Below are positions 1 to 8,379 of a stretch of DNA of 64,000 nt, piece by piece (the first letter of the stretch is position 1; each line of letters opens with the position of its first letter). The notes under the pieces were generated by a model. The model was not told the origin of the DNA. It was given only the letters and a program-made list of their open reading frames with translations, and searched no databases. This DNA is from Pseudomonas sp. 10S4 (GTDB taxonomy: Bacteria; Pseudomonadota; Gammaproteobacteria; Pseudomonadales; Pseudomonadaceae): assembly GCF_034344865.1 (NCBI RefSeq), contig NZ_CP133774.1, positions 310,001-374,000 of the forward strand. Reading direction: 5' to 3'. The translations under genes and the position numbers were made by a program.

Positions 1-1
1 T

Positions 2-724
2 TTGTTCGCCAACCGCAATGCGATCTTTTGCTGGTGCACGATTTTCTTCACCAGTTTCCAGGCCATTTCCTTGATCGTGCTGATGCCGCTGCGGTTCCAG
101 AGCGTCACCGGTGCCGGGGCCGACAGCGCCGCGCTGCACCTTTTGCCACTGGCGATTGGCTTACCGATTGGCGCCTATTTCGCCGGACGCCGCACCTCGG
201 TAACCGGGCGCTACAAACCGATGATCCTGAGCGGTGCGCTGCTGATGCCGATCTCGATTCTCGGCATGGCGTTCAGTGCGCCTCAAGACTTACTGATGAG
301 CAGCCTGTTCATGTTGTTCAGCGGGATTGCCAGCGGCATGCAATTTCCGACCTCGTTGGTCGGCACACAGAACTCGGTCGAGCAACGGGACATTGGCGTG
401 GCCACCAGTACCACGAACCTGTTTCGTTCGTTGGGTGGCGCGGTGGGTGTGGCGTTGATGTCGGCGCTGTTGCTGGCGTTGTTGCAGGACTCCAGTTTCG
501 CTCACATCGCTGGATCAGCAATTGGCGAGGGCAGTTCGGGGAATGTCTTGCTCGATGGTTTGAACGCTGCACCGGGGGATGCGCAGAACGCCTTGCGGGC
601 GGAGTTGCTGCTGACCTTCCGGCATTTGCTGATGGTCAGCGCGGCGGTGTCATTGCTGGGGCTGGCGGCGGCGATTGCGATGCCGAACAGGGTGTTGCGG
701 GGGCGGGAAGATAAGGTCCGATAG
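2..724 (+). CDS. MFS multidrug exporter, DHA2-like (C-terminal part only)
   Basis: The window opens inside this gene: the frame is open from base 2 and closes at TAG 722-724, leaving about 240 C-terminal residues. They form about six hydrophobic segments. A short basic loop (AGRRTSVTGRYKP) sits between two of them, at the place of the charged cytoplasmic loop of major facilitator carriers. The long last loop (about residues 165-200) followed by one more helix fits 14-helix DHA2 (EmrB/QacA-type) proton antiporters. The substrate cannot be told from this part. The TTG at base 2 is not the true start, because hydrophobic sequence runs straight off the edge. Family call fairly sure, subfamily less so. 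Confidence 0.8.
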   Translation: MFANRNAIFCWCTIFFTSFQAISLIVLMPLRFQSVTGAGADSAALHLLPLAIGLPIGAYFAGRRTSVTGRYKPMILSGALLMPISILGMAFSAPQDLLMSSLFMLFSGIASGMQFPTSLVGTQNSVEQRDIGVATSTTNLFRSLGGAVGVALMSALLLALLQDSSFAHIAGSAIGEGSSGNVLLDGLNAAPGDAQNALRAELLLTFRHLLMVSAAVSLLGLAAAIAMPNRVLRGREDKVR

Positions 725-732
725 ATAGACCG

Positions 733-845
733 AGGCGCGGCCTTCGCGAGCAAGCCCGCTCCCACAATTGATTTCTGTCGTACACAAAATCTGTGATCGC
801 TGGAAATCCAATGTGGGAGCGGGCTTGCTCGCGAAAGCGGTCTAT
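733..845. repeat. Inverted pair of REP-type repeats
   Basis: Two copies of the motif GCGAGCAAGCCCGCTCCCAC face each other about 45 bases apart, one on each strand, between the convergent MFS and Cache genes. This is the usual arrangement of Pseudomonas REP doublets. The same family recurs near 6.85, 23.05, 27.7 and 50.0 kb. Confidence 0.85.
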
Positions 846-858
846 AAGTCACGACGAT

Positions 859-1707
859 TCAAGGGCTGTAATACCCGACAGCCACCAGAAAATGCCCGAC
901 CTTCTTCAGGTACGCATGCTTGTCCTCGACCTTGCCGGTCACCGGGTTCTTCCAGCGATACTCGTACTCTCCCCGATCCTGCTTGCCCATAATTGCCAGA
1001 ATCGGCTCGCCCACCGGTTTGCCTTCCGGGTCGTTGACCTTGCCGAAGTCGGTGTTGATCAGCCGCAGATTGGTGCCATGAGCCACGTAGCGCTGGTTAT
1101 TCAGGTCAACCACAAAGACGTATAGATCGTCCTGCAAGTACCCGCCCTTGAGCGAGTTGATCGCCGTCAGCGTGCCCTTCTCGTCCTTGGTCAGGTCAGT
1201 TGCCGCTTTATCGAGCAAGGCCTGGGCTTGCTGCGCCGATGCGCGAGGCAGGTAGTAGCCGACCGCCAGGATCCGCTGACCAATGCGCTGATAGAACACG
1301 TGCTTGCGTTCGACCTTGCCGTCGGCCCAGTTCTGCCAGTGGTATTCGGCCTGTTGAATGCCGTTGCCCTCCGGCACGTTCAAGGCGTCTTTGAAGGCTT
1401 TCTGCAAATCCGGTGGCAGCGTCTGCGACACATCCCGGCCGATCAATGCCGAAGACGGCCCACCGCTGGCGAGCATGACGCCCTTGGTATCGACCACAAA
1501 CACGTAACGGTCCTTGTCGACAAACTCGCCCTGACGGCTGAATGCAGCGAAGGCCTTGTCGCCATTGTCGTGGTAGTACGCCAGGGCTTTTTCGAGCAAG
1601 GCCCTGGCAGCCTGGCCCTCATCCTTTGGCGCCGTGGCCGCCTGAACCTGGCCCAGGCTCAGCAAAAGCATCCCGCCCAGCAAGGCTAACTTGTGCACAA
1701 ACCCCAT
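859..1707 (-). CDS. Periplasmic protein with two tandem Cache domains
   Basis: The 282-residue product starts with a cleavable signal peptide (hydrophobic core LALLGGMLLLSL, cleavage likely after VQA near residue 23). The rest is two copies of one module, about residues 25-155 and 160-282. Each has a YVFVVD strand, a central G-rich loop, a W-containing strand ending in K, and a closing VGYY motif. This is the single-Cache (sCache_2) fold that binds small ligands in chemoreceptors and kinases. No transmembrane or signalling domain follows, so it is probably a soluble periplasmic binding protein; ligand and partner are unknown. GGGGGA six bases before the ATG supports the start. Confidence 0.82.
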   Translation of the reverse strand: MGFVHKLALLGGMLLLSLGQVQAATAPKDEGQAARALLEKALAYYHDNGDKAFAAFSRQGEFVDKDRYVFVVDTKGVMLASGGPSSALIGRDVSQTLPPDLQKAFKDALNVPEGNGIQQAEYHWQNWADGKVERKHVFYQRIGQRILAVGYYLPRASAQQAQALLDKAATDLTKDEKGTLTAINSLKGGYLQDDLYVFVVDLNNQRYVAHGTNLRLINTDFGKVNDPEGKPVGEPILAIMGKQDRGEYEYRWKNPVTGKVEDKHAYLKKVGHFLVAVGYYSP

Positions 1708-1807
1708 AACGCATCCCCCGTTCTTGTTGATGTTTCAAGAGCGTAGACGGGCTGGGGATATGTATGAATATTCAGAAAATCACTGCGTCACAGTGGTAAG
1801 ACAGGCT

Positions 1808-1936
1808 TTTGTGGCGAGGGAGCTTGCTCCCGCTCGGCGGCGAAGCAGTCGTAAAACCTGAGAATGCGGTGTGCCTGACACAATGCAGGGGAGCGCTTCG
1901 CACTCCAGCGGGAGCAAGCTCCCTCGCCACAAAATC
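1808..1936. repeat. Long inverted REP/BIME-type repeat
   Basis: The arms are GTGGCGAGGGAGCTTGCTCC and its complement, facing each other over about 125 bases. The pair lies upstream of the Cache gene and downstream of the coiled-coil gene (both on the minus strand). The same arm recurs at 55.1-55.3 kb and, with variants, at 28.9 and 60.7 kb. Confidence 0.85.
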
Positions 1937-1997
1937 ACCTCGCCACAGGCAAGCCTCCCATAACAAAGGCTCCTCGCCAGAGGTATGGTGTGCCGGA

Positions 1998-2846
1998 CTA
2001 CTGCGCCCGGGCGTTGATCTGCTGTTGCAGATTCTGGATCTGCGACTGAAGGGTATTGAGGTTGCGGGTGGTCTGGCCGCGGAACGCGTCGAACTCGGCG
2101 GTATTGGTCGCGCCTTGTGGGGCGGCCGGGCGGTTGTCCTGCTGGGCTTTGAGGATGACGATTTCCTGTTCCAGACGATCGATCGCAGTGCTCGGGTTGC
2201 CCTGTTTCTTCAGCGCAGCGATGTCGGCGTTGAGGCTTTTGAGCTCGGCGTCGACTTTGCTGGTGTCGGCAGGCGCGCTCTTCAGGGCGACCAATTCACC
2301 GCTCAAGGCTTTGACCTGAGCCTGCAACTGCGTGTTGGCCGCCTGTTGCTCGGTGGTTTGCGCGGTCATTTGCGCCAGGCGCTTGTCCAGTTCGCTGGTC
2401 TGACCGACCACACCTTGTTGTTGCTGACTCTGATCCTGGAGTTTGCTTTCCAACTGCTTGATCTGCAGTTTCAGCGCTTCGCTGTCGCTGTTGACGTTGG
2501 TCTGACTGGCCACGACCTTGCCGGAAATGTCCTGCAAGCGCCCCGCCGCTTCCTCACTGATCCGCGCGAAACTTTCCTGGGTCGCCACCAGTTGCTGCTC
2601 CATCAGCGAAATCTGCTGAAAACTCCACCAGGCCAGGCCCGCGAAGGCAAAGAACAAGGCGCCGACCAGTGCCCACAACGGGCCAGTGCTCGGGCCTTTG
2701 ACTTTAACCGCCGCAGCGCTGCGCGCAGGTGCGGCGGTGCGATCACGAACGACCGGAATGGTCGGAAATTCATCGTGGTCGTGAACGTCGGCGCGCAGGC
2801 TTGGTACATCGTCGAAATCGTCGTTGGCATCGTTACGCATGGACAT
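1998..2846 (-). CDS. Single-span membrane protein with long coiled coil
   Basis: With the start at the ATG preceded by AAAGG (8-base spacing) the product is 282 residues. An acidic, unstructured N-terminal region (1-50) is followed by one transmembrane helix (about 55-76, PLWALVGALFFAFAGLAWW) and then about 200 residues of glutamine-rich heptad sequence that should form a coiled coil in the periplasm. It has no catalytic motif. Pseudomonas orthologues are sometimes labelled ATPase, but no P-loop is present here and I would not use that name. A longer frame opens at 2903 but lacks a ribosome site. Function unknown; a structural or scaffolding role is a guess. Confidence 0.75.
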   Translation of the reverse strand: MSMRNDANDDFDDVPSLRADVHDHDEFPTIPVVRDRTAAPARSAAAVKVKGPSTGPLWALVGALFFAFAGLAWWSFQQISLMEQQLVATQESFARISEEAAGRLQDISGKVVASQTNVNSDSEALKLQIKQLESKLQDQSQQQQGVVGQTSELDKRLAQMTAQTTEQQAANTQLQAQVKALSGELVALKSAPADTSKVDAELKSLNADIAALKKQGNPSTAIDRLEQEIVILKAQQDNRPAAPQGATNTAEFDAFRGQTTRNLNTLQSQIQNLQQQINARAQ

Positions 2847-2942
2847 TGAGTCAACCTTTGTGGAACGCGGTGGTGGCTTGATGCGGCGAAGTATAACCCC
2901 CACTGCCGCACCGATTGACCCTGAACCCGGAACTCGGTTCAG

Positions 2943-3935
2943 TCAGCGAATGTCCTGGGCCTTCCACCAGCCGCAAAATTCATCGAGGGCCGCCCAGAGA
3001 CTGACCTTCGGATCGTAGTCCAGATAATGCCGGGCGCGGCTGATGTCCAACGTGAAATTTTTGTTCATAACCTGCATGCCCAGACGCGACAGGGTCGGCT
3101 CGGGACGCCCAGGCCAGAGCTTGCACACGCCCTCATTGAGCGCCGCTACGCTGTAGGCCAAGCCGTAGGAACGGTAGCGAGTGACCTGTGGGACGTCCAT
3201 TTTTCGCATCACGTAATTCACCACATCCCACAACGGCACCGGCGTACCGTTGCTGATGTTGTAGGCCTTGCCCAACGCCGAACCGCTGGCCAGCAAACTG
3301 CTGAGCAAGGCTTCGTTGAGGTTTTGCATGCTGGTGAAATCGACCTTGTTCAAGCCGTTGCCGACAATCGCCAGACGCCCCTTGCGCTGCATTTTCAGCA
3401 GGCGTGGGAAGATGCTCATGTCACCAGCCCCCGTGACGAAACGCGGGCGCAGGGCGATGGTTTCTAGACCGAACTCCTGGGCGCCAAAGACCTTTTGCTC
3501 GGCGAGGAACTTGGTCGCGGCATAGTGATGCTTGAAGCGTTTAGGCACCTGCTCTTCGGTCAGGCCCAGATGATCGCGGCCATCGAAGTAGATCGACGGC
3601 GACGACAAATGCACCAGCCGCCGGACCCGTTGCTTCAGGCAAGCCTCGACCACATTTTCAGTGACCTGGACATTGCCCTGGTGAAAGTCCTGATAGCGGC
3701 CCCACAAACCAACGGCGCCAGCGCAATGGACCACGGCTTCAACGTCCGAGCACAGGTCGCGCACCAGTTCCGGGTCGCTCAAGTCTCCCTGGATGAACTC
3801 GGCGCCACGGCGCACCAGGTGCTCGACGCCCTCGGCCCGGCGACCGTTGACCCGCACGTCCAGGCCCTGCTCCAGGGCGAAACGCGCAAAGCGTCCGCCA
3901 ATGAAGCCGCTTGCGCCGGTGACCAGAATTTTCAT
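2943..3935 (-). CDS. NAD-dependent epimerase/dehydratase family protein (extended SDR)
   Basis: The 330-residue product begins with a Rossmann fold: a beta strand then GASGFIGG (residues 7-14), the dinucleotide-binding loop of extended SDRs. DLS at 51-53 and the LVHLSS strand near 107-112 are followed by YAATK (Tyr138, Lys142), the catalytic pair. The C-terminal third resembles the 3-beta-hydroxysteroid dehydrogenase/isomerase branch, which acts on sterol-like or sugar-nucleotide substrates; the substrate here is unknown. It lies next to argP on the same strand, which does not by itself imply a link to arginine. Family call certain, substrate unknown. Confidence 0.88.
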   Translation of the reverse strand: MKILVTGASGFIGGRFARFALEQGLDVRVNGRRAEGVEHLVRRGAEFIQGDLSDPELVRDLCSDVEAVVHCAGAVGLWGRYQDFHQGNVQVTENVVEACLKQRVRRLVHLSSPSIYFDGRDHLGLTEEQVPKRFKHHYAATKFLAEQKVFGAQEFGLETIALRPRFVTGAGDMSIFPRLLKMQRKGRLAIVGNGLNKVDFTSMQNLNEALLSSLLASGSALGKAYNISNGTPVPLWDVVNYVMRKMDVPQVTRYRSYGLAYSVAALNEGVCKLWPGRPEPTLSRLGMQVMNKNFTLDISRARHYLDYDPKVSLWAALDEFCGWWKAQDIR

Positions 3936-3989
3936 GTAAAGCTCCGATGTCTATCGTTTTGCGTAATGCGTGAGTCTTGACGCTGCCCG

Positions 3990-4883
3990 TCAGTCCAACG
4001 GCACCAGCCATTGCTTCGACGAACTTACCAATTGGTCAGTCAGTAAACCCAGTAACTGACCGCCATTGCGCCAATGATGCCAGTACAACGGCACATCAAT
4101 CGGCTTATCTGGCAATAGTTCCACTAAAACACCGCGTTCGAGTTGCTCGCGCACCTGCAATTCCGGCACCAGGCCCCAACCGAGCCCCGCCTCCGTAAGG
4201 CGGATAAAGCCTTCGGACGATGGGCATAAATGGTGTTCGAAACCGCCGTCCACGCCTAAGGACGCAAGGTAGCGATGCTGTAGGAAATCGTCCGGGCCAA
4301 ACACCAGCGCCGGCGTGCGCGGCAACAACTCGGCACGCACACCGTCGGGGAAATGCCGGGCAACGAATGCCGGGCTGGCCAACGCCCGGTAACGCATGGC
4401 GCCCAACAGCACGCTCCGCGCCCCGGCCACCGGGCGTTCGCTGGCGCAAACACAGGCCGCCACTTCGCCGGCGCGCATGCGTTTGAGACCCACGGTCTGG
4501 TCTTCCACCACCAGATCCAACAGCAAATGTTGCTCGGCGCAAAAATCCCCGACGGCGTCGGCCCACCACGTAGCGAGGCTATCAGCGTTGAGGGCGATGC
4601 GCAGGCGTTCCGGCAGACCTTCTTCGTCCAGCGCCGGCACCAGCGTCTGCAAATCCCGCTCAAGCAAGCGCACCTGCTGCACATGGTTGAGCAAGCGCCG
4701 ACCGATTTCGGTGGGCGCTGGCGGTGTGACACGCACCAACACCGGTTGGCCGACCCGCGCTTCCAGTAGTTTGATCCGCTGGGAGATCGCCGATTGCGAC
4801 AAACCCAGCACCTGCGCGGCACGTTCGAATCCGGCCTGCTCGACCACGGCGGCCAAGGCAGAAAGCAATTTATAGTCGAACAT
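3990..4883 (-). CDS. argP: LysR-family regulator of arginine/lysine export, ArgP (IciA)
   Basis: This 297-residue LysR-type protein has an N-terminal winged helix-turn-helix (residues 3-60, with [20 protein letters not shown] as the recognition region) and a ligand-binding domain from about 90 to 290. It is divergent from an ACT-domain gene and argO, the classic layout in which ArgP with its amino-acid effector activates the exporter. The 96-base gap to the ACT gene must hold the shared control region. In other gamma-proteobacteria ArgP responds to arginine and lysine. Assignment rests on residue pattern plus neighbours and is strong. Confidence 0.9.
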   Translation of the reverse strand: MFDYKLLSALAAVVEQAGFERAAQVLGLSQSAISQRIKLLEARVGQPVLVRVTPPAPTEIGRRLLNHVQQVRLLERDLQTLVPALDEEGLPERLRIALNADSLATWWADAVGDFCAEQHLLLDLVVEDQTVGLKRMRAGEVAACVCASERPVAGARSVLLGAMRYRALASPAFVARHFPDGVRAELLPRTPALVFGPDDFLQHRYLASLGVDGGFEHHLCPSSEGFIRLTEAGLGWGLVPELQVREQLERGVLVELLPDKPIDVPLYWHHWRNGGQLLGLLTDQLVSSSKQWLVPLD

Positions 4884-4979
4884 CAGTTTTCCTAATGAGC
4901 GATCAGCACTATTGGTTTTTCTTATACAGCGTAGCGCCGGAGAATGGCCAGCAAGAACTTTTGAACAAGGAATACCGAC

Positions 4980-5381
4980 ATGGCTGGCGAAACTTCATTG
5001 GCAACCCTGCTGCGCAGCATGAGCCCGCACCTCAACGTCGGCGAATACGTGTTCTGCACCCTGCGCGACGGTTCGCTACCGGCAGGCCTGGAAATCGTCG
5101 GCAGCTTTCGCGAGCAGGAAGGCCTGACAGTGATTCTGGAACGTTCCCACGCCGAAAAGGCCGGTTTCAGCTTCGACTACGTCGCTGCGTGGATCACCTT
5201 GAACGTGCATTCGGCCCTGGAAGCCGTCGGCCTGACCGCCGCTTTTGCCACAGCGCTGGGCAAGGCCGGCATCAGTTGCAACGTAATCGCCGGCTACTAC
5301 CACGATCATTTATTCGTCGGCCAGGCCGATGCCGATCGTGCCATGCACGTGCTGCGGGATCTGGCAGCCAACGCGGAGTAA
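4980..5381 (+). CDS. ACT domain-containing protein (DUF2241-like)
   Basis: The 133-residue product starts at an ATG eight bases after AAGGA. It has two ACT-like beta-alpha-beta units: residues 20-60 ([10 protein letters not shown] onward) and 70-130 ([19 protein letters not shown], then [17 protein letters not shown]). ACT domains bind amino acids and usually regulate a partner. It ends six bases before argO and opposes argP, so it is probably co-transcribed with the exporter. A role in sensing the exported amino acid is inference. The long open frame on from 4895 in another phase is a shadow. Confidence 0.82.
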   Translation: MAGETSLATLLRSMSPHLNVGEYVFCTLRDGSLPAGLEIVGSFREQEGLTVILERSHAEKAGFSFDYVAAWITLNVHSALEAVGLTAAFATALGKAGISCNVIAGYYHDHLFVGQADADRAMHVLRDLAANAE

Positions 5382-5387
5382 AACCTT

Positions 5388-5990
5388 ATGTGGCAAAGCT
5401 ATGTAAACGGCCTGTTGGTCGCTGCGGGGCTGATCATGGCGATCGGCACCCAGAATGCGTTTGTGCTGGCCCAAAGTCTGCGCCGCGAACATCACCTGCC
5501 GGTTGCCGCACTCTGCGTGGCCTGCGATGCATTATTGGTCGCCGCCGGGGTCTTCGGCCTGGCGACGGTGCTGGCGCAAAACCCGACGCTGCTGGCGGTT
5601 GCCCGTTGGGGCGGTGCGGTGTTTCTGATTTGGTACGGCAGCCAGGCATTGCGCCGGGCCTGCTCGAAACAAAGCCTGCAACAAGGCGAAAACCAGACCG
5701 TACGCTCACTGCGGGCGGTGATGCTCAGTGCGCTGGCGGTGACGCTGCTCAACCCGCACGTTTATCTCGATACCGTGTTGCTGATCGGCTCTCTCGGCGC
5801 ACAACAATCGGTGCCCGGCGCTTATGTCGTGGGGGCGGCGAGTGCGTCGTTGCTGTGGTTTTTCACTTTGGCGCTGGGCGCTGCATGGCTGGCACCGTGG
5901 CTGGCCCGGCCCAGCACCTGGAGGATTCTCGACCTGCTGGTGGCCGTCATGATGTTTACCGTAGCGATTCAACTAATCACCTCGGCCTGA
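5388..5990 (+). CDS. argO: LysE/ArgO-type amino-acid exporter
   Basis: The 200-residue membrane protein has about six hydrophobic helices and the family signature near the start ([20 protein letters not shown], residues 13-32: polar G-x-QNAFVLxQ). A second conserved stretch, [19 protein letters not shown], lies near residues 120-138. LysE/ArgO proteins export basic amino acids and arginine analogues by proton or sodium exchange. GGAG lies 10 bases before the ATG, and the gene follows the ACT gene by six bases. With divergent argP this is the standard ArgP-controlled export unit. Confidence 0.9.
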   Translation: MWQSYVNGLLVAAGLIMAIGTQNAFVLAQSLRREHHLPVAALCVACDALLVAAGVFGLATVLAQNPTLLAVARWGGAVFLIWYGSQALRRACSKQSLQQGENQTVRSLRAVMLSALAVTLLNPHVYLDTVLLIGSLGAQQSVPGAYVVGAASASLLWFFTLALGAAWLAPWLARPSTWRILDLLVAVMMFTVAIQLITSA

Positions 5991-6166
5991 ATATTCTAAA
6001 AGGCTTTGGAACCTCTATCCCACACAGTTGTTGCGTGGTTATGCCGCACCCCCGGTGCTATGATCCGGTTCGATGCGCCGCAAAGAGTACAAACTCCCCG
6101 GCGCTTGTCTGGCCGCCCGTGATCGGCCTTGCGCTCACCGCAACTGACCTGATTAGGAGAATCATC

Positions 6167-6763
6167 ATGGCTTTCGAATTGCCGCCGCTGCCTTACGCAC
6201 ACGATGCCCTGCAGCCGCACATTTCCAAGGAAACTCTGGAATACCACCACGACAAGCACCACAACACCTACGTCGTGAACCTGAACAACCTGGTGCCAGG
6301 CACCGAGTTCGAAGGCAAGACTCTGGAAGAAATCGTTAAATCTTCTTCGGGCGGTATCTTCAACAACGCCGCTCAGGTCTGGAACCACACCTTCTACTGG
6401 AACTGCCTGGCGCCAAACGCCGGCGGTCAACCTACCGGCGCACTGGCTGATGCCATCAACGCAGCCTTCGGTTCGTTCGACAAGTTCAAAGAAGAATTCA
6501 GCAAAACCTCCATCGGCACCTTCGGTTCCGGCTGGGGCTGGCTGGTGAAAAAGGCTGACGGTTCCCTGGCCCTGGCCAGCACCATCGGCGCCGGCAACCC
6601 GCTGACCAGCGGCGACACCCCGCTGCTGACCTGCGACGTCTGGGAACACGCTTACTACATCGACTACCGCAACGTTCGTCCGAAGTATGTCGAAGCGTTC
6701 TGGAACCTGGTCAACTGGAAATTCGTGGCTGAGCAGTTCGAAGGCAAAACCTTCACCGCTTAA
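6167..6763 (+). CDS. sodB: Superoxide dismutase [Fe]
   Basis: The 198-residue protein converts superoxide to hydrogen peroxide and oxygen in the cytoplasm. It begins [14 protein letters not shown], typical of SodB. Metal ligands are visible: the His in LEYHHDKHH (about 27), the His in VWNHTFYW (about 74), and Asp and His in [14 protein letters not shown] (about 157 and 161). The AAQVWNH context and the family length favour iron over manganese. TTAGGAG eight bases ahead marks the start. In Pseudomonas sodB is normally made when iron is plentiful, through the PrrF small RNAs; no such site was proven here. An upstream in-frame extension to 4895 has no coding value. Confidence 0.96.
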   Translation: MAFELPPLPYAHDALQPHISKETLEYHHDKHHNTYVVNLNNLVPGTEFEGKTLEEIVKSSSGGIFNNAAQVWNHTFYWNCLAPNAGGQPTGALADAINAAFGSFDKFKEEFSKTSIGTFGSGWGWLVKKADGSLALASTIGAGNPLTSGDTPLLTCDVWEHAYYIDYRNVRPKYVEAFWNLVNWKFVAEQFEGKTFTA

Positions 6764-6777
6764 GATCGATACCAGTC

Positions 6778-6807
6778 AAAAAAGCCCGGCTTAGGTCGGG
6801 TTTTTTT
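6778..6807 (+). terminator. Intrinsic terminator of sodB
   Basis: AAAAAAGCCCG and CGGGTTTTTTT pair around a short loop and end in seven T, 15 bases after the sodB stop. Confidence 0.85.
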
Positions 6808-6837
6808 ATGGGTGTTGGATATGTATTGCCTGGTAGG

Positions 6838-6902
6838 CCGCCTTCGCGAGCAAGCCCGCTCCCACATTGGAATGCGTTCCCCTGTGGGAGCGGGATTGCG
6901 CG
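6838..6902. repeat. Inverted REP-type repeat pair
   Basis: CGCGAGCAAGCCCGCTCCCAC is followed 20 bases later by its complement TGTGGGAGCGGG. It belongs to the same family as 733-845; the second arm is partly degraded (GGGATTGCGCG). Confidence 0.75.
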
Positions 6903-6935
6903 AAGAACGATGACGCGGTCAACCTGACTGAATGC

Positions 6936-7193
6936 CTATTGCCGCGGATCGACAATATCCAACGCCCGATTCACGGCCAACTCCGCCAACATCACGATCT
7001 GCGCGATAGCCAGCGCCGTATTGCGTTGGGGACCTGTCAGGCCGGTGGCGAAATCACTGGCCAGGACACTCGCGGAGGCCAATGACTCACAGGCATTTGC
7101 CAGGAGCGATTCGATGTCCATGTTCGGGGAAATCATGAACATGGGATTCGGGGGATGGGGGTTGATGGGCGGATCGGGGATTAACTTATCCAA
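6936..7193 (-). CDS. Small DUF6124/DUF3077-like protein
   Basis: The 85-residue product starts at TTG, seven bases after AAGGA. After a proline-rich head (IPDPPINPHPPNP) comes MFMISPNMDIESLLANACESLASASVLASDFA, then an LTGPQRNTALAI region and a final helix IVMLAELAVNRALDIV. I recognise this as the pattern of the small Pseudomonas family usually called DUF6124 or DUF3077: a phrase like PNMD-ESLL followed by a helical hairpin. Known members are often longer (about 100-130 residues), so this one has a short head. Function unknown. The 5' side carries a strongly folded leader (7229-7431). Confidence 0.7.
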   Translation of the reverse strand: MDKLIPDPPINPHPPNPMFMISPNMDIESLLANACESLASASVLASDFATGLTGPQRNTALAIAQIVMLAELAVNRALDIVDPRQ

Positions 7194-7228
7194 TTACATT
7201 TCCTTTTGAGTTGGAGCCATCCACTCCC

Positions 7229-7431
7229 GATCTCACTCGAAGAAGAGGTGGCAGCTATGTGCAGGGTGAGATCACCGGCAAAAGGAACCCGGCCGGACCT
7301 AAGTCCGCCCGCACACAGCCGCCATAAAACAATTACTGACAGCCCGAAGCTGGCGGCAATTATGGGGGGCCTTGCGCTGGTTTCCAATTGCTAGCCGGGG
7401 ATCTCACACCCGGTCGCTGATGTTCAGCGAC
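7229..7431 (-). ncRNA. Candidate structured 5' leader of the small DUF6124-like gene
   Basis: On the minus strand, ahead of the small gene, nested inverted repeats occur. GTGAGATCACCGG (7266-7278) pairs with CCGGGGATCTCAC (7395-7407), 12 of 13 bases. Inside it are CGGAC-CTAA-GTCCG and GCCGCC paired with GGCGGC. Just upstream is a perfect hairpin GTCGCTGA/TCAGCGAC (7413-7431). GATCTCAC at 7229-7236 offers an alternative partner for 7266-7273 close to the ribosome site. Two mutually exclusive pairings before a start codon are what a cis-regulatory RNA would show. No known riboswitch class is recognised. Confidence 0.45.
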
Positions 7432-7514
7432 AGCCAAAAGGTTATTGAGCCCGCTTCCGACAGGCAACCTGAAAACCTCGTGGGAAAGTTCTACCGACGT
7501 CCTACACAGTAAAA

Positions 7515-7612
7515 ACCCCAGTAGGAGTGAGCCTGCTCGCGATAGCGGCAAGTCAGCCAGATTGAAATTGAATGCGCCAACGCCATCGCGAGCAGGCTCA
7601 CTCCCACAATGA
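7515..7612. repeat. Inverted REP-type repeat pair
   Basis: GTAGGAGTGAGCCTGCTCGCGATAGCGG is met 40 bases later by the complement ATCGCGAGCAGGCTCACTCC. A single further copy with CGCGGGCAAGCCTCGCTCC lies at about 7650-7682. Confidence 0.85.
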
Positions 7613-7809
7613 ATTGATGTGTGACAGGAAGAAACAGGTCGACTGTCAGGCCGCCTTCGCGGGCAAGCCTCGCTCCTACAAAAGCAAAATCAAAAGCAGG
7701 AGCTGCGTACACCACCCGCTCTTCACCACTCATTAGGCCGAGCGTTAGCTCGCCTGCTCTTGATCTTGATCTTGCTCTACCCGCCCCTTCGGAAGGCTGA
7801 GTGGAGGTG

Positions 7810-7907
7810 TTCATCTGGGGGTCAGGCGCGTAGCGCCGTGCGGCGAAGCCGCACACATCGAGAGGAGGTCGAAGCGAAGCCGACCGTAGGCGATGCCCCC
7901 AGATGAA
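7810..7907. repeat. Dispersed structured element with cloverleaf-like folding
   Basis: A perfect 12-bp inverted repeat (TTCATCTGGGGG 7810-7821, CCCCCAGATGAA 7896-7907) encloses three hairpins in series: GGCGC-GTA-GCGCC (7825-7837), GTGCGGC-GAA-GCCGCAC (7838-7854) and GGTCG/CGACC (7867-7885). Downstream to about 8100 runs sequence I recall as a recurrent intergenic block of fluorescent pseudomonads (TTTGGTTACTTTTGGGGCG, then a CGTTACCGCAGCAACGGATA stretch). Small open frames across it (7822-8194, minus) are judged non-coding. The gene-free 7194-8379 stretch holds this, the leader and REP repeats; nothing else was recognised in 8110-8360. Confidence 0.55.
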
Positions 7908-8379
7908 TACCGGAACGAAGGCACGCCGAGCCTAAGCGAGGGGCCGGACGCCGGGGCGAGACCTTTTGGTTACTTTTGGGGCGTTTGCCAAAAGTGACCC
8001 GCTGTAAGAGCGGAACCATAAGAAGCCGTTACCGCAGCAACGGATATGTACCCAACCACCAAGAGCATGGTCGGCCCAAAGGCCGCCAAGCCCAACCCAG
8101 TCAAATCGCAATTTCCTACGATGAAACAAGCCAAGAGCCCCTTGCCCCAGAGCCACAGCCGACTAACATCAACCCAAAGGAAAAATACTCCCAATCCCCC
8201 TCAAGTTGCAGCCCAAAACTACCGACACAGTACAAATAGGACAAATACTCAAAACAACAGCATATTAGCCAAGCTACAGGCAAAATCCCCTGAGCTGAAT
8301 TGTCCCTTTGACTGCCACCACGGGATTGCCAATACTCATGGCAACTTGATGCTACCCGCACGGAACAAGGAATAACCCT

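Noticed and set aside
4895..6166. Long open frame continuous with sodB, upstream of its ATG
   Set aside because: It overlaps the ACT and argO genes in another phase; the translation is arginine-rich and unlike any protein, while sodB has its own ribosome site at 6151-6160.
7181..7387. 68-residue open frame on the minus strand
   Set aside because: It lies over the folded leader of the DUF6124-like gene, overlaps that gene's start and has no ribosome site. The structure explains the conserved bases better than coding does.
7822..8194. Small minus-strand open frames in the 7.8-8.2 kb repeat
   Set aside because: They lie in a dispersed, palindromic element and overlap each other in several phases without ribosome sites.
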